The notes below the pieces were generated by a model, which saw only the letters and a list, made by a program, of their open reading frames with translations, did no database searches and had not been told where the DNA came from. A program made the translations under genes and the position numbers. Of a stretch of 64,000 bases of DNA, positions 35,930-45,521 are shown piece after piece (the stretch's first letter is position 1; every line of letters begins with the position of its first letter). The DNA comes from Paenibacillus shirakamiensis (GTDB lineage: Bacteria > Bacillota > Bacilli > Paenibacillales > Paenibacillaceae), in NCBI RefSeq assembly GCF_017874255.1, contig NZ_JAGGLD010000001.1, forward strand, positions 372,001 to 436,000, read 5' to 3'.

Positions 35930-36436
35930 ATGGCGCTTAGAAGAATTGTACTAGAACCTAACGAGGTTCTTCATCAGGTAGCAGAAGAAGTGAAGGAGAT
36001 CACACCGAAGATTCGCCGCTTGTTAACGGATATGGCGGATACGATGTATGAGGCGGAAGGGGTAGGTCTAGCTGCGCCGCAGGTAGGCGTACTTAAGCGG
36101 GTAATTGTGATTGATGTAGGGGATGACAACGGACTTATTGAAATGATTAATCCTGTAATTACGGCATCGAATGGGGAGCAGTTTGGGCCAGAGGGATGCC
36201 TTAGTATCCCTGGATATCGTGGTGATGTTCGGCGTGCGAATCAAGTCACGGTCACAGGACTTGATCGTAAAGGTAAGGAGATCACGATTACGGGTTCGGA
36301 GTTATTGGCAAGAGCATTCCAACATGAGATTGATCATTTGAACGGCATTTTATATACAGAACTTGCCGAGACTTATTATGAGATTCCACCGGAAGAAGAA
36401 GAGGAATCAGCAGGGCAAGGAGTGAATGAGGATTGA
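35930..36436 (+). CDS. def: Peptide deformylase
   Basis: This 168-residue metalloenzyme removes the formyl group from nascent chains. The three motifs are intact: GVGLAAPQVG (45-53), EGCLSIPG with Cys90, and HEIDHLNG with His132, Glu133 and His136. The type is the short form seen in Gram-positive main deformylases, with an acidic tail (EEEEES). GGAGGT precedes the ATG. Its stop overlaps the fmt start. Being first after the repeat island, it probably has its own promoter, but none is clear. Confidence 0.96.
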   Translation: MALRRIVLEPNEVLHQVAEEVKEITPKIRRLLTDMADTMYEAEGVGLAAPQVGVLKRVIVIDVGDDNGLIEMINPVITASNGEQFGPEGCLSIPGYRGDVRRANQVTVTGLDRKGKEITITGSELLARAFQHEIDHLNGILYTELAETYYEIPPEEEEESAGQGVNED

Positions 36437-37374
36437 ATATTGTATTTATGGGAACGCCGGCTTTTGCGGTGCCTTCTTTAGAAATGTTGCTTGAACAAGG
36501 TTATAACGTAGTTGCGGTGGTTACGCAGCCCGATCGCCCTCAAGGTAGAAAAAAAGTACTTACCCCTACCCCTGTAAAAGAAGCGGCTTTGCGGCATGGC
36601 ATTCCCGTGCTACAGCCGCTTCGTATGCGCAGTGCAGAGGCTGTGGAGGAACTAGCAACCTATGAACCCGATGTCATTGTTACGGCAGCTTACGGACAAA
36701 TTTTACCCAAAGCTGTGCTTGATCTTCCTCAGCATGGCTGCCTGAACGTGCATGGCTCTCTTTTGCCGAAATATAGAGGGGGAGCGCCTATTCAGCGTGC
36801 GATCATTAATGGGGAGCAAGAGACTGGAATTACGTTAATGTATATGGCTGAGGGGCTAGATACAGGCGATATGATTGCAAAAACAATCGTTCCGATTACG
36901 GATGAAGATACATCAGGCACGTTGTTTGAGAAATTAAGTCTAGCGGGAGCTGAATTGTTACAGGAGCAATTGCCCAAGGTTCTTAAGGGTGAGGCTGATC
37001 GGGTTCCTCAAGTGGATGAAGAATCTTCTTACGCCAAAAATTTAACAAGGGATGATGAGCGCATCGATTGGTCCGCTTCCTCACGTGCGATCTATAACCG
37101 CGTGAGAGGATTGGTTCCTTTTGCCGGGGGATTTACGCTTTGGAAAGATGAAGTGTTCAAAGTCTGGGAGATCACGAAGCCCGAAGCTGTAAGTGTGAAG
37201 CAGTCTGGACAAGCTCCAGGTACGATTCTTAGTCTCTCGGATAAAGGAATTGAAGTCCAAACGGGGGATGGTTCTGTCTTCTTGACCACAGTTCAGCCTG
37301 CTGGAAAAAAAGCGATGAATGCTTCTGAGTTTCTACGCGGCGGTATCCTTAAGCAAGGTGAGGTGCTCGTATGA
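36433..37374 (+). CDS. fmt: Methionyl-tRNA formyltransferase
   Basis: This 313-residue enzyme formylates initiator Met-tRNA using 10-formyltetrahydrofolate. It starts with TTG at 36433, overlapping the def stop (TTGA). Motifs: MGTPAFAVPSLEML at the start, NVHGSLLPKYRGGAPIQRAI with the catalytic Asn-His pair, and GITLMYMAEGLDTGDM with the catalytic Asp. A C-terminal OB-like domain begins near 205. def-fmt pairing reflects opposing steps on the same formyl group. It overlaps rsmB by 4 bases. Confidence 0.96.
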   Translation: MNIVFMGTPAFAVPSLEMLLEQGYNVVAVVTQPDRPQGRKKVLTPTPVKEAALRHGIPVLQPLRMRSAEAVEELATYEPDVIVTAAYGQILPKAVLDLPQHGCLNVHGSLLPKYRGGAPIQRAIINGEQETGITLMYMAEGLDTGDMIAKTIVPITDEDTSGTLFEKLSLAGAELLQEQLPKVLKGEADRVPQVDEESSYAKNLTRDDERIDWSASSRAIYNRVRGLVPFAGGFTLWKDEVFKVWEITKPEAVSVKQSGQAPGTILSLSDKGIEVQTGDGSVFLTTVQPAGKKAMNASEFLRGGILKQGEVLV

Positions 37375-38762
37375 GCGAATCGCAACGTCCAACGAAGGAC
37401 GCTAATCGCAAAAAAGTCGCCGCTCCACGTACAGCCAGAGAAGTAGCCTTGCAAGTGCTCACGCAAGTGGAAGAGGATGGGGCCTACAGCAACATGCAGC
37501 TGCATGGCGCTTTGCAGCGTAGCGAACTTAAAGGTGCGGATGCGGGACTTGCTACAGAATTGGTCTACGGAACGATTTCTCGGCTCTCGACTATTGATTA
37601 TTTCTTAGAACCGTTCGTTGCTAAAGGCATGAAGAAACTTCAGCCGTGGGTGCGAAATTTGCTCCGGTTGAGTTTTTATCAATTATATTATCTAGACCGA
37701 ATTCCTGCCCATGCAGCGGTAAATGAAGCTGTAAATATCGCAAAAAAACGTGGCCATCAGGGCATTTCGGGTATGGTCAATGGTGTGCTACGGAATGTTC
37801 TCAGACGTAAAGATGAACTGAAATTACCGGAGCATCTTCCCGCTGCCGAGCGCATTGCGCTTGAGCATGCTCATCCGCAGTGGTTGGTAGAACGCTGGAT
37901 AAGTCAGTATGGAGAAGAAGTTACTAATGCGATGTGCCAAGCGAACAATGAACCCCCTTCTGTAAGTGTTCGGGTGAACCAGACCAAGCTCACGCGTGAT
38001 GAATTATTGAGTCAGATGCATGTAGCGCAGGTCGATGCGATTCCTTCATCCTTATCTGAAGATGGAATCATCGTGCGTAGTGGCGGCAATATGGCCTTGA
38101 CTGATTGGTATCGGGACGGAAGGTTATCTATTCAAGACGAGAGTTCTATGTTAGTAGCCGCGGCCGTCGATCCTAAGTCAGGAATGCGTGTACTGGACTG
38201 CTGCGCAGCACCTGGGGGCAAGTCGATGCATCTGGCGGAGAAGTTGGGCCTTAAGGGGGAGATTATCGCTAATGACATTCACCCTCATAAAGCGAAGTTG
38301 ATTGAAGATCAAGCGATTCGTCTTGGCCTACACACAATTCGTACAACTACAGGAGATGCGCTTGAAATGCAAAGCCTATATCCGGCAGCATCCTTTGATC
38401 GTATTCTTCTTGATGCTCCTTGCTCAGGATTGGGTGTTATTCGCCGCAAACCTGATCTCAAATGGGCCAAGCAAGCGGAGGATATCGAAGATATCTCTAA
38501 GCTGCAACTGGAATTGTTGGAGAGAACAGCCTCTCTTCTAAAAAAAGACGGTATTCTAGTATATAGTACGTGTACGGTCGAGAAACAGGAGAACGAAGAG
38601 CTGATTCGGACTTTCTTGAAAAAGCATCCAGAATTCAGTGAGGCTGAGCCTATACTGCAAGGATCTTCGAATGCTTCTAGAGCAGAAATTGGTTTACAAA
38701 TCCTGCCTCAGGATTATCATTCTGACGGATTTTATATTGCCCGTCTTGTCAAACTAGGTTAG
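37371..38762 (+). CDS. rsmB: 16S rRNA m5C967 methyltransferase RsmB
   Basis: This 463-residue protein has an N-terminal NusB-like RNA-binding domain (~20-165, AREVALQVLTQVEEDGAYSNM) and a C-terminal Rossmann methyltransferase. SAM binding: LDCCAAPGGKSMHLAEKL. Catalytic pair: Cys351 in DAPCSGLG and Cys401 in YSTCTVEKQENEE. It overlaps fmt by 4 bases (ATGA). A hairpin-plus-T terminator follows. Confidence 0.95.
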   Translation: MSESQRPTKDANRKKVAAPRTAREVALQVLTQVEEDGAYSNMQLHGALQRSELKGADAGLATELVYGTISRLSTIDYFLEPFVAKGMKKLQPWVRNLLRLSFYQLYYLDRIPAHAAVNEAVNIAKKRGHQGISGMVNGVLRNVLRRKDELKLPEHLPAAERIALEHAHPQWLVERWISQYGEEVTNAMCQANNEPPSVSVRVNQTKLTRDELLSQMHVAQVDAIPSSLSEDGIIVRSGGNMALTDWYRDGRLSIQDESSMLVAAAVDPKSGMRVLDCCAAPGGKSMHLAEKLGLKGEIIANDIHPHKAKLIEDQAIRLGLHTIRTTTGDALEMQSLYPAASFDRILLDAPCSGLGVIRRKPDLKWAKQAEDIEDISKLQLELLERTASLLKKDGILVYSTCTVEKQENEELIRTFLKKHPEFSEAEPILQGSSNASRAEIGLQILPQDYHSDGFYIARLVKLG

Positions 38763-38780
38763 TATGTCAGGAGGCTTATG

Positions 38781-38806
38781 CCCGCTGGAGACCATTCCAG
38801 CGGGTT
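38781..38806 (+). terminator. Terminator after rsmB
   Basis: CCCGCTGGA pairs perfectly with TCCAGCGGG over an 8-nt loop, followed by four T residues. Read-through to rlmN is possible because the T run is short. Confidence 0.78.
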
Positions 38807-38894
38807 TTGCTCTTTAGTGTCATCCCTATTTATGATAAAATGGGAAGAATGAAGAGAATTAGAGATTAACATTTTATAGAACAGGTGTGTGAAG

Positions 38895-39941
38895 ATGAAA
38901 CCTTTTATATATGATTTTACTTTGGAAGAGCTGCAGGAATGGGCAGTATCGCACAATGAACCCGCCTTTCGCGGAGGACAAATTTTTGACTGGGTCTATG
39001 TGAAGCGTGTCAATTCTTTTGAAGAGATGACGAACCTGTCTAAAGGTTTACGTGAGAAGCTAAATGATAGCTTTCAGTTCGTTACTCTGAAGGAGATCAC
39101 TAAATTTGAATCCAAGGATGGAACGGTGAAGTTCCTATTTGGTCTGCATGATGATCATGCAATTGAGACCGTAATTATGAAACATAGCTATGGCAACAGT
39201 ATTTGTGTAACTACGCAAGTAGGTTGCCGTGTAGGCTGCACATTCTGTGCATCCACATTAGGCGGACTAAAGCGGGATCTTACAGCGGGCGAGATTGTCG
39301 CTCAAGTCGTAAGATCACAACAAATACTCGATGAGCGTGGCGAACGGGTCAGCAGTATCGTAATCATGGGTACCGGCGAACCTTTCGAGAATTACGAAGC
39401 AACCATGAAATTTTTACGTCTAATGATTCATGAAAAGGGATTGAATATTGGACAGCGGCATATTACTGTATCGACCAGTGGTATTGTGCCGAACATCTAC
39501 CGCTTTGCGGATGAAAATACACAAATTAATCTTGCGATCTCCATACATGCTCCAAATGATGCACTCCGCTCGAAGCTTATGCCAGTCAACCGAAGATTTC
39601 CTTTTGATGATGTGATGGAATCTTTGAGGTACTATCAAGCTAAGACGGGACGCCGGATTACATTTGAATATGCCCTTATTGGTGGTGTGAATGACAGACC
39701 AGAACATGCAGAGGAACTAGCGAATGTACTCAAAAACATGCTTTGTCACGTGAATTTGATTCCGGTTAACCATGTGCCTGAGAGAAAGTATATCCGTACT
39801 TCCCGAAGTGATATTTTCCAATTCCAGCGTGTGTTGGCGGACAAAGGCGTGAATGTAACAATTCGCCGAGAGCAAGGTCATGACATTGCAGCGGCTTGTG
39901 GGCAATTGCGGGCGAAGCATATGGAGTCTGGTGCGAGGTGA
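38895..39941 (+). CDS. rlmN: Dual-specificity RNA A2503/tRNA A37 C2-methyltransferase RlmN
   Basis: This 348-residue radical-SAM enzyme carries the CX3CX2C motif at Cys111, Cys115 and Cys118 ([14 protein letters not shown]), the [10 protein letters not shown] segment, and the late Cys335 in [10 protein letters not shown] that takes part in methyl transfer. The ATG at 38895 has AGGTG at good spacing; the GTG six bases earlier is less likely. It methylates 23S A2503 and, in E. coli, tRNA A37. stp starts 7 bases downstream. Confidence 0.95.
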   Translation: MKPFIYDFTLEELQEWAVSHNEPAFRGGQIFDWVYVKRVNSFEEMTNLSKGLREKLNDSFQFVTLKEITKFESKDGTVKFLFGLHDDHAIETVIMKHSYGNSICVTTQVGCRVGCTFCASTLGGLKRDLTAGEIVAQVVRSQQILDERGERVSSIVIMGTGEPFENYEATMKFLRLMIHEKGLNIGQRHITVSTSGIVPNIYRFADENTQINLAISIHAPNDALRSKLMPVNRRFPFDDVMESLRYYQAKTGRRITFEYALIGGVNDRPEHAEELANVLKNMLCHVNLIPVNHVPERKYIRTSRSDIFQFQRVLADKGVNVTIRREQGHDIAAACGQLRAKHMESGAR

Positions 39942-39948
39942 GGATGAT

Positions 39949-40722
39949 TTGATAAAAACGGTATTTGTTAGTGATGTGGGACATGTTCGTTCGGTCAATG
40001 AGGATTCAGCTTGGGCTGCTAATCTAGAACAAGGGTATACCTTAGGCATTGTTGCAGATGGTATGGGTGGACATCAGGCGGGAGATACCGCTAGTCGACT
40101 TGCTGTAGAGACCATTGTGTCAGATTTAAGTTCTTTATCCCGCGGCACTTCATTTGAATTGCGTAAGGAAGCACTACGAAAGGCCATGTTGCATGCAAAT
40201 GATGTTGTCTATCGTAGAGCCTCTGGCAGTGTGGAAATGCACAATATGGGCACTACAGCTGTGGTAGTACTTATGGATCGGAAGGAAGCCATCATTGGTC
40301 ACATCGGAGACAGCCGTGTATATATTTATCGCAAAGGTGGACTTACTCAGCTAACTGAAGATCACACGTTAGTCCATGAATTAGTAAAAAGTGGTCAGAT
40401 TACTGAGGAAGAAGCGACTCAGCACCCAAGGCGTAACGTTATTACTAGAGCTGTAGGAACGGATGCACAAGTGACAGTGGATCTGGAGCACATCTTGCTG
40501 CAAGACGGAGATGTGATGTTACTTTGCAGCGATGGACTCAGTAGCTACGTGGCGGAGCATCACATCCTACAGACGGTAGGCAGGACAGGAGTATCACTGG
40601 AAGATCGGGCGGAGCAATTGCTTAAGCTCGCTTTAGACGCCGGAGGAGAAGATAATATCACTGTAGTACTCGTAGAAGTACTTACGGCGGCGGGCTCTAG
40701 TGTAAAGGAGTGGAATAAATGA
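39949..40722 (+). CDS. stp: PP2C-type Ser/Thr phosphatase Stp/PrpC
   Basis: This 257-residue protein starts at TTG 39949, with GAGGTGAGG just upstream across the rlmN stop. Metal-site motifs: SVNEDSA, VADGMGGHQAGD, GDSRVY and a late GGEDNITVVLV. It dephosphorylates targets of the Ser/Thr kinase encoded by the next gene, with which it overlaps by 4 bases. The phosphatase-kinase pair with rsgA downstream is the standard Bacillus arrangement; RsgA and elongation factors are known substrates. Confidence 0.95.
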   Translation: MIKTVFVSDVGHVRSVNEDSAWAANLEQGYTLGIVADGMGGHQAGDTASRLAVETIVSDLSSLSRGTSFELRKEALRKAMLHANDVVYRRASGSVEMHNMGTTAVVVLMDRKEAIIGHIGDSRVYIYRKGGLTQLTEDHTLVHELVKSGQITEEEATQHPRRNVITRAVGTDAQVTVDLEHILLQDGDVMLLCSDGLSSYVAEHHILQTVGRTGVSLEDRAEQLLKLALDAGGEDNITVVLVEVLTAAGSSVKEWNK

Positions 40723-42803
40723 TCGGACACGAATTGGGCGGTCGTTATCAAATTATTGAGCGTATTGGCGGAGGCGGCATGGCTCTGGTCTATCGTGCAC
40801 AAGATATTTTGCTCGGACGGAATGTAGCGATCAAAGTACTCCGTCAGCAATTTGTACATGATGAAGAATTTATTCGCCGTTTCCGGCGGGAAGCGCAATC
40901 TGCCGCATCTTTGTCGCATCCGAACGTGGTTAGTATATATGATGTAGGGCAGGAAGAAGATATTCATTACATCGTCATGGAGTATATAGAAGGACATAAT
41001 CTGAATGAAATTATAAAAGACCGTGCTCCGCTTCAAGTGGACGAGGCAGTGCGGATTACAGCTCAGATTGCCGATGCTTTGGATCATGCCCATCAGAATC
41101 AGATCATTCACCGGGATATTAAGCCACATAATATTCTCATTGGCCGTAATGGCCGCGTGAAAGTAACGGATTTCGGGATTGCTAGAGCGGCTTCGGCCGC
41201 GACGATTACCCAGACGGGCTCCGTGGTGGGTTCCGTCCATTACTTCTCTCCAGAACATGCTAAAGGTGTGGTAACTGGCGAGAAATCTGATTTGTATTCA
41301 CTGGGCATTGTTCTCTATGAGATGCTGACGGGGAAAGTCCCTTTTCATGGGGAGAGTCCAATTAGTGTGGCGCTCAAGCATCTACAGGAGCCTTTTGAAG
41401 AACCGAGACTGATTAATCCACTGATTCCGCAGAGCGTAGAGAATATTATCCTCAAATCGATGCGTAAAAATCCGGGCGAACGTTATCAGTCAGCCAAAGA
41501 AATGTTACGGGATCTTGAGACATGCTTACTTCCCGAGCGTAGACGGGAATCTAAAATTCTATTTTCGGATCTTGAAGATGCAGACAAAACCAGAGTTATT
41601 CCAGCAATTAAGCCGCAGCCGAGAACTACGGGGGGCAAATCTTCGAGAGAAATGAACAAAGAAGATACAGACCCAACACGTAAAAAGACTTGGGTAAAAC
41701 CTGTTATTTGGGCAGGAATTACTCTGTTTATCATTGTGTTTATGCTAGGTGTCGCATGGTATGTTAAATCTAATCTTAAGGCTAATGATAATGTACAAGT
41801 TCCAAATGTAATCAATATGCAAGAGAATGCTGCGCGAGCTGAACTTGCCAAAGTCGGCCTTATCATTCAGGAACCCGTCAAGCGTGAGTATCGAAAAGAT
41901 GTGGCGACTGGAACCGTCTATTTCCAGAGTAAACCACAAGGCACCGAAGTGCTCAAAGGCTCGTCCATTGAGATTGGGGTAGGTAAAGATAAACCGCTTG
42001 AGAAGGTTCCGGATTTGAAGGGGCTCTCTTACGATGAAGCACATAGCAAATTAATATCAGATTACAAAATGACAGACAGCCAAATTAGCCGCATTGATAC
42101 GAATAGTGATGAGGTTACTATGAACAAGGTGATCACGCAAAATCCGGCTGCAGATAGCGAGTTTGATCCTGCCATTGCAACGATAACTCTTACGGTAAGC
42201 AAAGGCAGAGAAAGTGTATCCATGCCTACCTTGATTGGCTTATCTCAAAAAGAAGCGGAAGCCAAGGTGAAAGAAGTCGGGCTGAAAATTGCGAATGACG
42301 GCATTAAGCAAAAGGCAAGTTACACGCAGACCGGTAAAGTAATAGAGCAATGGCCGTATGCACCGAACACCCCGGTTAATCCTGGCGATGAAGTAATTTT
42401 GACTATAAGCTCGGGGTATCCACCTGAGGCTATAAGCTATACGTACAATGTTCCTGTTTCCCCTGAGAAGGACGGGAAAAGTAGTAAGATTCGTATTGTC
42501 TACACCGATGCTCGTGGGGAAAACTTAGAGTGGGGTACGAAGACGATTAAGGCAAACCAAACGATGCCAATCGATTTGGTACTAGCTCCAACCAAAGACG
42601 GCGTAGTGATCGTCTATCGCAATGGCAAATTTTTAGATACGTACCAAGTATCCTATATTGATGCTAAGCAAGGAACAGTTCCGGATCCGAATCCGAATGT
42701 TCCCGCTAACACGACACCTGAACCACCACAACCTGATCCGAACAAACCTGAAGATCCCGTGGAAGGTCAGACAGAACCCGGAGCAACAACGACCAATCCT
42801 TAA
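40719..42803 (+). CDS. prkC: PASTA-domain Ser/Thr protein kinase PrkC
   Basis: This 694-residue membrane kinase has cytoplasmic kinase residues 1-~270: glycine loop GGGG at 17-20, Lys39, HRD with Asp133, DFG at 151-153, and a Thr-rich activation loop (ATITQTGSVVGS). A juxtamembrane basic linker precedes one membrane helix at ~328-350. Three extracellular PASTA repeats lie at ~358-425, ~426-495 and ~496-565, then an Ig-like segment and a Pro-rich tail. PASTA repeats bind muropeptides and lipid II, linking wall state and spore germination to phosphorylation. It overlaps stp by 4 bases; rsgA starts 58 bases after its stop. Confidence 0.95.
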   Translation: MIGHELGGRYQIIERIGGGGMALVYRAQDILLGRNVAIKVLRQQFVHDEEFIRRFRREAQSAASLSHPNVVSIYDVGQEEDIHYIVMEYIEGHNLNEIIKDRAPLQVDEAVRITAQIADALDHAHQNQIIHRDIKPHNILIGRNGRVKVTDFGIARAASAATITQTGSVVGSVHYFSPEHAKGVVTGEKSDLYSLGIVLYEMLTGKVPFHGESPISVALKHLQEPFEEPRLINPLIPQSVENIILKSMRKNPGERYQSAKEMLRDLETCLLPERRRESKILFSDLEDADKTRVIPAIKPQPRTTGGKSSREMNKEDTDPTRKKTWVKPVIWAGITLFIIVFMLGVAWYVKSNLKANDNVQVPNVINMQENAARAELAKVGLIIQEPVKREYRKDVATGTVYFQSKPQGTEVLKGSSIEIGVGKDKPLEKVPDLKGLSYDEAHSKLISDYKMTDSQISRIDTNSDEVTMNKVITQNPAADSEFDPAIATITLTVSKGRESVSMPTLIGLSQKEAEAKVKEVGLKIANDGIKQKASYTQTGKVIEQWPYAPNTPVNPGDEVILTISSGYPPEAISYTYNVPVSPEKDGKSSKIRIVYTDARGENLEWGTKTIKANQTMPIDLVLAPTKDGVVIVYRNGKFLDTYQVSYIDAKQGTVPDPNPNVPANTTPEPPQPDPNKPEDPVEGQTEPGATTTNP

Positions 42804-42861
42804 TGAAATGTAACTTTATAAGGAACCTTAGATAGACTCCTATGGAAGCGAGGCCTCAAAC

Positions 42862-43770
42862 ATGCCAGAAGGCTTAATTGTTAAGGCTTTAAGCGGCTAT
42901 TATTATGTAAAACCACAAGGAAGTCATCCCGGTGAGACGGTTCAATGCCGGGGACGTGGTGTTTTCAAAAATAAGGGAATCACTCCTCTAGTTGGGGATC
43001 ACGTAGTCTATGAGCCTTCAGAGAATGGGGAAGGCACCGTGACGGAGATTCATCCTAGGGTTACCGAGTTAGTACGGCCTCCTGTGGCGAATGCTAGACT
43101 TGCTGTGCTTCTCTTTTCTTTAAGGGAACCAGATATGAATCTTCAGCTCTTGGATAAGTTTCTCGTTCATATTGAAAATGAGGGTTTGGATACTCTAATC
43201 TGTCTAACTAAACGGGATTTGCTTCACGATAACGATGAAGAGGCCGGTGAAGAAATTACACGCAAGGTTAAGGCGTTGTATACCGCAATCGGTTATGAAG
43301 TGATTGTAACAAGCTCATTATCTGGTGAAGGAACCGCCGAAGTGAAACAGCGTCTTGCTGGAGAGATTAGTGTATTCTCTGGGCAGTCTGGAGTAGGCAA
43401 GTCTTCGTTACTCAATGCTATGCTACCTGGGCTGGATCTAGAGACCAATGTTATTAGCATGCGTCTAGGCCGCGGGAAGCACACAACACGACATTCTGAA
43501 TTGATTGAACTTGAGAATGGTGGATTTGTAGCGGATACACCTGGATTTAGTCAACTTGATTTTCTGGAATTGGGTGTGGACACTCTTTCTAACTGTTTCC
43601 GGGAGTTCGTTCCACTGTCTGAATCTTGTAAATTCAGAGGTTGTAGTCACCTGCATGAACCAGGCTGCAAAGTGCTAGATGCACTAGAAAATGGAGATAT
43701 TGCTTCAAGTAGATATGAACATTACAAAACATTTTATCAAGAAATGAAAGATAAGAAACGGAGGTACTAA
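42862..43770 (+). CDS. rsgA: Ribosome small-subunit-dependent GTPase RsgA
   Basis: This 302-residue circularly permuted GTPase acts in late 30S maturation. An N-terminal OB domain (1-~70) comes first. The G motifs are in permuted order: G4-like LTKRD, then G1 SGQSGVGKSSLLN, then G3 DTPGFSQL. The C-terminal zinc domain shows CKFRGCSHLHEPGC. The ribosome site is modest (GCGAGG). Its place after prkC is conserved, and RsgA is a reported PrkC substrate. rpe starts 4 bases after the stop. Confidence 0.95.
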   Translation: MPEGLIVKALSGYYYVKPQGSHPGETVQCRGRGVFKNKGITPLVGDHVVYEPSENGEGTVTEIHPRVTELVRPPVANARLAVLLFSLREPDMNLQLLDKFLVHIENEGLDTLICLTKRDLLHDNDEEAGEEITRKVKALYTAIGYEVIVTSSLSGEGTAEVKQRLAGEISVFSGQSGVGKSSLLNAMLPGLDLETNVISMRLGRGKHTTRHSELIELENGGFVADTPGFSQLDFLELGVDTLSNCFREFVPLSESCKFRGCSHLHEPGCKVLDALENGDIASSRYEHYKTFYQEMKDKKRRY

Positions 43771-43774
43771 CCTG

Positions 43775-44440
43775 ATGATCAACATTGCACCGTCTATTTT
43801 ATCGGCTGATTTCTCCAAGCTTGGAGAAGAGATTGCAGAAGTAGAACGCGGAGGAGCAGATTGGATTCACGTCGATGTGATGGATGGCCACTTTGTTCCT
43901 AACATTACATTAGGTCCTGTCGTCATGCAGGCGGTGGCGCCACACACGAATCTCCCCTTGGATGTACATTTAATGATTGAGAACCCAGAGCAGTATATTG
44001 CGGCATTTGCAGCTGCGGGAGCGCATGTGATTACGGTACATCAGGAAGCATGTGTACACTTGCATAGAGTCATTCATCTCATCAAAGAACATGGCGTTAA
44101 GGCCGGTGTAGCATTGAACCCAGCCACACCAGTCTCTACCTTATCAGAAGTGATAGATGATCTGGACATGGTTCTAATTATGACTGTGAATCCGGGATTC
44201 GGAGGGCAGTCTTTTATCCCAGGTACGGTACGTAAAATACGGGAACTTCAAACGATGAAGGAAGAACGTGGTTTGAATCATTTGCTCATTGAGGTAGATG
44301 GAGGCATAACGGCAGCTACGGCTCCTATGGTAGTAGAAGCCGGTGCGCAAGTTCTTGTAGCGGGTAGCGCTGTATATAGTAAGGCTGACCGAAGTGCGGC
44401 TATAGCTGAGATTCGAGGCAGTGTACAGGCCTTCTCATAA
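43775..44440 (+). CDS. rpe: Ribulose-phosphate 3-epimerase
   Basis: This 221-residue TIM barrel interconverts ribulose 5-phosphate and xylulose 5-phosphate in the pentose phosphate pathway. Landmarks: APSILSADFSKLGEE at the start, DWIHVDVMDGHFVPN with metal-binding His and catalytic Asp, LDVHLMIENPE, MTVNPGFGGQSFIP, and EVDGGI near the phosphate site. CGGAGG precedes the ATG. In B. subtilis thiN follows; here it is absent and the region leads to spoVM. Confidence 0.96.
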   Translation: MINIAPSILSADFSKLGEEIAEVERGGADWIHVDVMDGHFVPNITLGPVVMQAVAPHTNLPLDVHLMIENPEQYIAAFAAAGAHVITVHQEACVHLHRVIHLIKEHGVKAGVALNPATPVSTLSEVIDDLDMVLIMTVNPGFGGQSFIPGTVRKIRELQTMKEERGLNHLLIEVDGGITAATAPMVVEAGAQVLVAGSAVYSKADRSAAIAEIRGSVQAFS

Positions 44441-44500
44441 AAAGAGGACAACTCGACAGGTTGTCTGTTGGTATAGGGGACGTCTGCAACGCATAAATAT

Positions 44501-44537
44501 GGTTACATGAGCGAAGGTTCTCATGTAGCCTTTTTTT
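44501..44537 (+). terminator. Terminator downstream of rpe
   Basis: GGTTACATGAG pairs with CTCATGTAGCC (one G-T pair) and is followed by seven T residues. A weaker inverted repeat, GACAAC/GTTGTC, lies closer to rpe near 44447. Confidence 0.88.
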
Positions 44538-44612
44538 GTGGGCCTATGCACACAGGGCACTGGCTCGTAACATAGAATAAGCAAGGCATGAGAAGTATGG
44601 GGAGGGTGAACC

Positions 44613-44693
44613 ATGAAGTTCTATACATTCAAGTTACCAAAGTTTCTGGGAGGGTTTGTGAAGGCGGTGCTAAATACCTTTCAAAAGAACTAA
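44613..44693 (+). CDS. spoVM: Stage V sporulation protein SpoVM (26 residues)
   Basis: This tiny gene is easily overlooked. The product begins MKFYTFKLPKFLGGFVKAVL and ends NTFQKN, differing from the B. subtilis 26-residue SpoVM as I recall it mainly by conservative changes. It keeps the key Pro9 and amphipathic-helix pattern. SpoVM sits on the curved outer forespore membrane and anchors the coat ATPase SpoIVA. GGGGAGGGTGA gives a very strong ribosome site. CATAGAAT at 44571-44578 resembles a SigE -10 element. The rpe-spoVM-rpmB order matches Bacillus, and terminators on both sides make it a single-gene unit. Confidence 0.95.
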   Translation: MKFYTFKLPKFLGGFVKAVLNTFQKN

Positions 44694-44705
44694 AATAGGC
44701 ATTGA

Positions 44706-44739
44706 AAAAAGCACCTCTTATAATAAAAGGTGCTTTTTG
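44706..44739. terminator. Bidirectional terminator between spoVM and rpmB
   Basis: AAAAAGCACCT pairs perfectly with AGGTGCTTTTT around an 11-nt loop, with A and T runs inside the stem ends. Confidence 0.88.
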
Positions 44740-44763
44740 TCTATATGCCTGATGGTTCCAAAA

Positions 44764-44952
44764 TTACACGCGAGCCACTTTACCGGACTTCAAAGCACGG
44801 GTGCTGACGTAAACGCGTTTTGGTTTACCGTCTACCAAAATCCGAACTTTTTGAACGTTAACGCCCCAAGTACGACGATTACGGTTGTTAGCATGAGATA
44901 CATGGTTACCGCTGCTTGGTTTCTTACCTGTTACATAGCATTTGCGAGACAT
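44764..44952 (-). CDS. rpmB: 50S ribosomal protein L28
   Basis: This 62-residue basic protein starts at the ATG at 44952 with AAGGAGGTG upstream on the minus strand. The start [40 protein letters not shown] and [13 protein letters not shown] are typical L28. Only two Cys are present (the family often has a CXXC zinc pair), and just one lies near the N terminus, so this is the zinc-independent form. Divergent to yloU, as in B. subtilis. Confidence 0.96.
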   Translation of the reverse strand: MSRKCYVTGKKPSSGNHVSHANNRNRRTWGVNVQKVRILVDGKPKRVYVSTRALKSGKVARV

Positions 44953-45146
44953 CGAATTACACCTCCTTGTTCCAATACACCTACCTAAAACCATACCCAA
45001 ATATCATATCACAGCAAAAAAAGCTTCGTCAACCGCTATGGCAAGTTTATTTGTCCTACTTGAGTCTTCTTTTATTTATTTCTCCTTCTTCTTATAGTAC
45101 AATGATGAATAGTCCATAATATTTTAGGGGGAGGAGTGAACGACAT

Positions 45147-45506
45147 TTGGCTATTGAACTGAATACCGAATATGGACACATTGATATCTCGGATGAAGCG
45201 GTAGCGGTTATTGCCGGATCGGCCGCCATGGAATGTTATGGACTCGTAGGGATGGCTAGCCGGAAGCAGTTCAAGGATGGGATTGCGGAACTGCTTAGGC
45301 GAGAGAATCTTACTCGCGGCGTGGAAGTGAAACCAAATCATAATCAAATCGTAATTACATTATATATTATCGTAAGTTATGGAACTAAAATTTCAGAAGT
45401 TGCTTATAACATTCAACAAAGAGTTAAATATGTTCTACATGATATTATAGGACTCCAAGTGAATGAAGTGAACATTGTAGTCCAAGGCGTACGTGTATCT
45501 AGCTAG
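45147..45506 (+). CDS. yloU: Asp23/Gls24 family protein YloU
   Basis: This 119-residue protein starts with TTG at 45147, nine bases after GGGGAGGAGTGA. It shows the Asp23 pattern: NTEYGHIDISDEAVAVIAGSAAMECYGLVGM, LTRGVEVKPNHNQIVITLYI and a final VNEVNIVVQGVRV. It forms a pair with the fatty-acid kinase gene 15 bases downstream, the conserved yloU-yloV order. The exact role of YloU is not established. It is a paralogue of the Asp23 gene at 5.1 kb. Confidence 0.92.
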   Translation: MAIELNTEYGHIDISDEAVAVIAGSAAMECYGLVGMASRKQFKDGIAELLRRENLTRGVEVKPNHNQIVITLYIIVSYGTKISEVAYNIQQRVKYVLHDIIGLQVNEVNIVVQGVRVSS

Positions 45507-45521
45507 GAAGGGGAATTTTCA

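Noticed and set aside
44441-44612. thiN between rpe and spoVM, as in B. subtilis
   Set aside because: Only 172 bases with a terminator, no coding frame.
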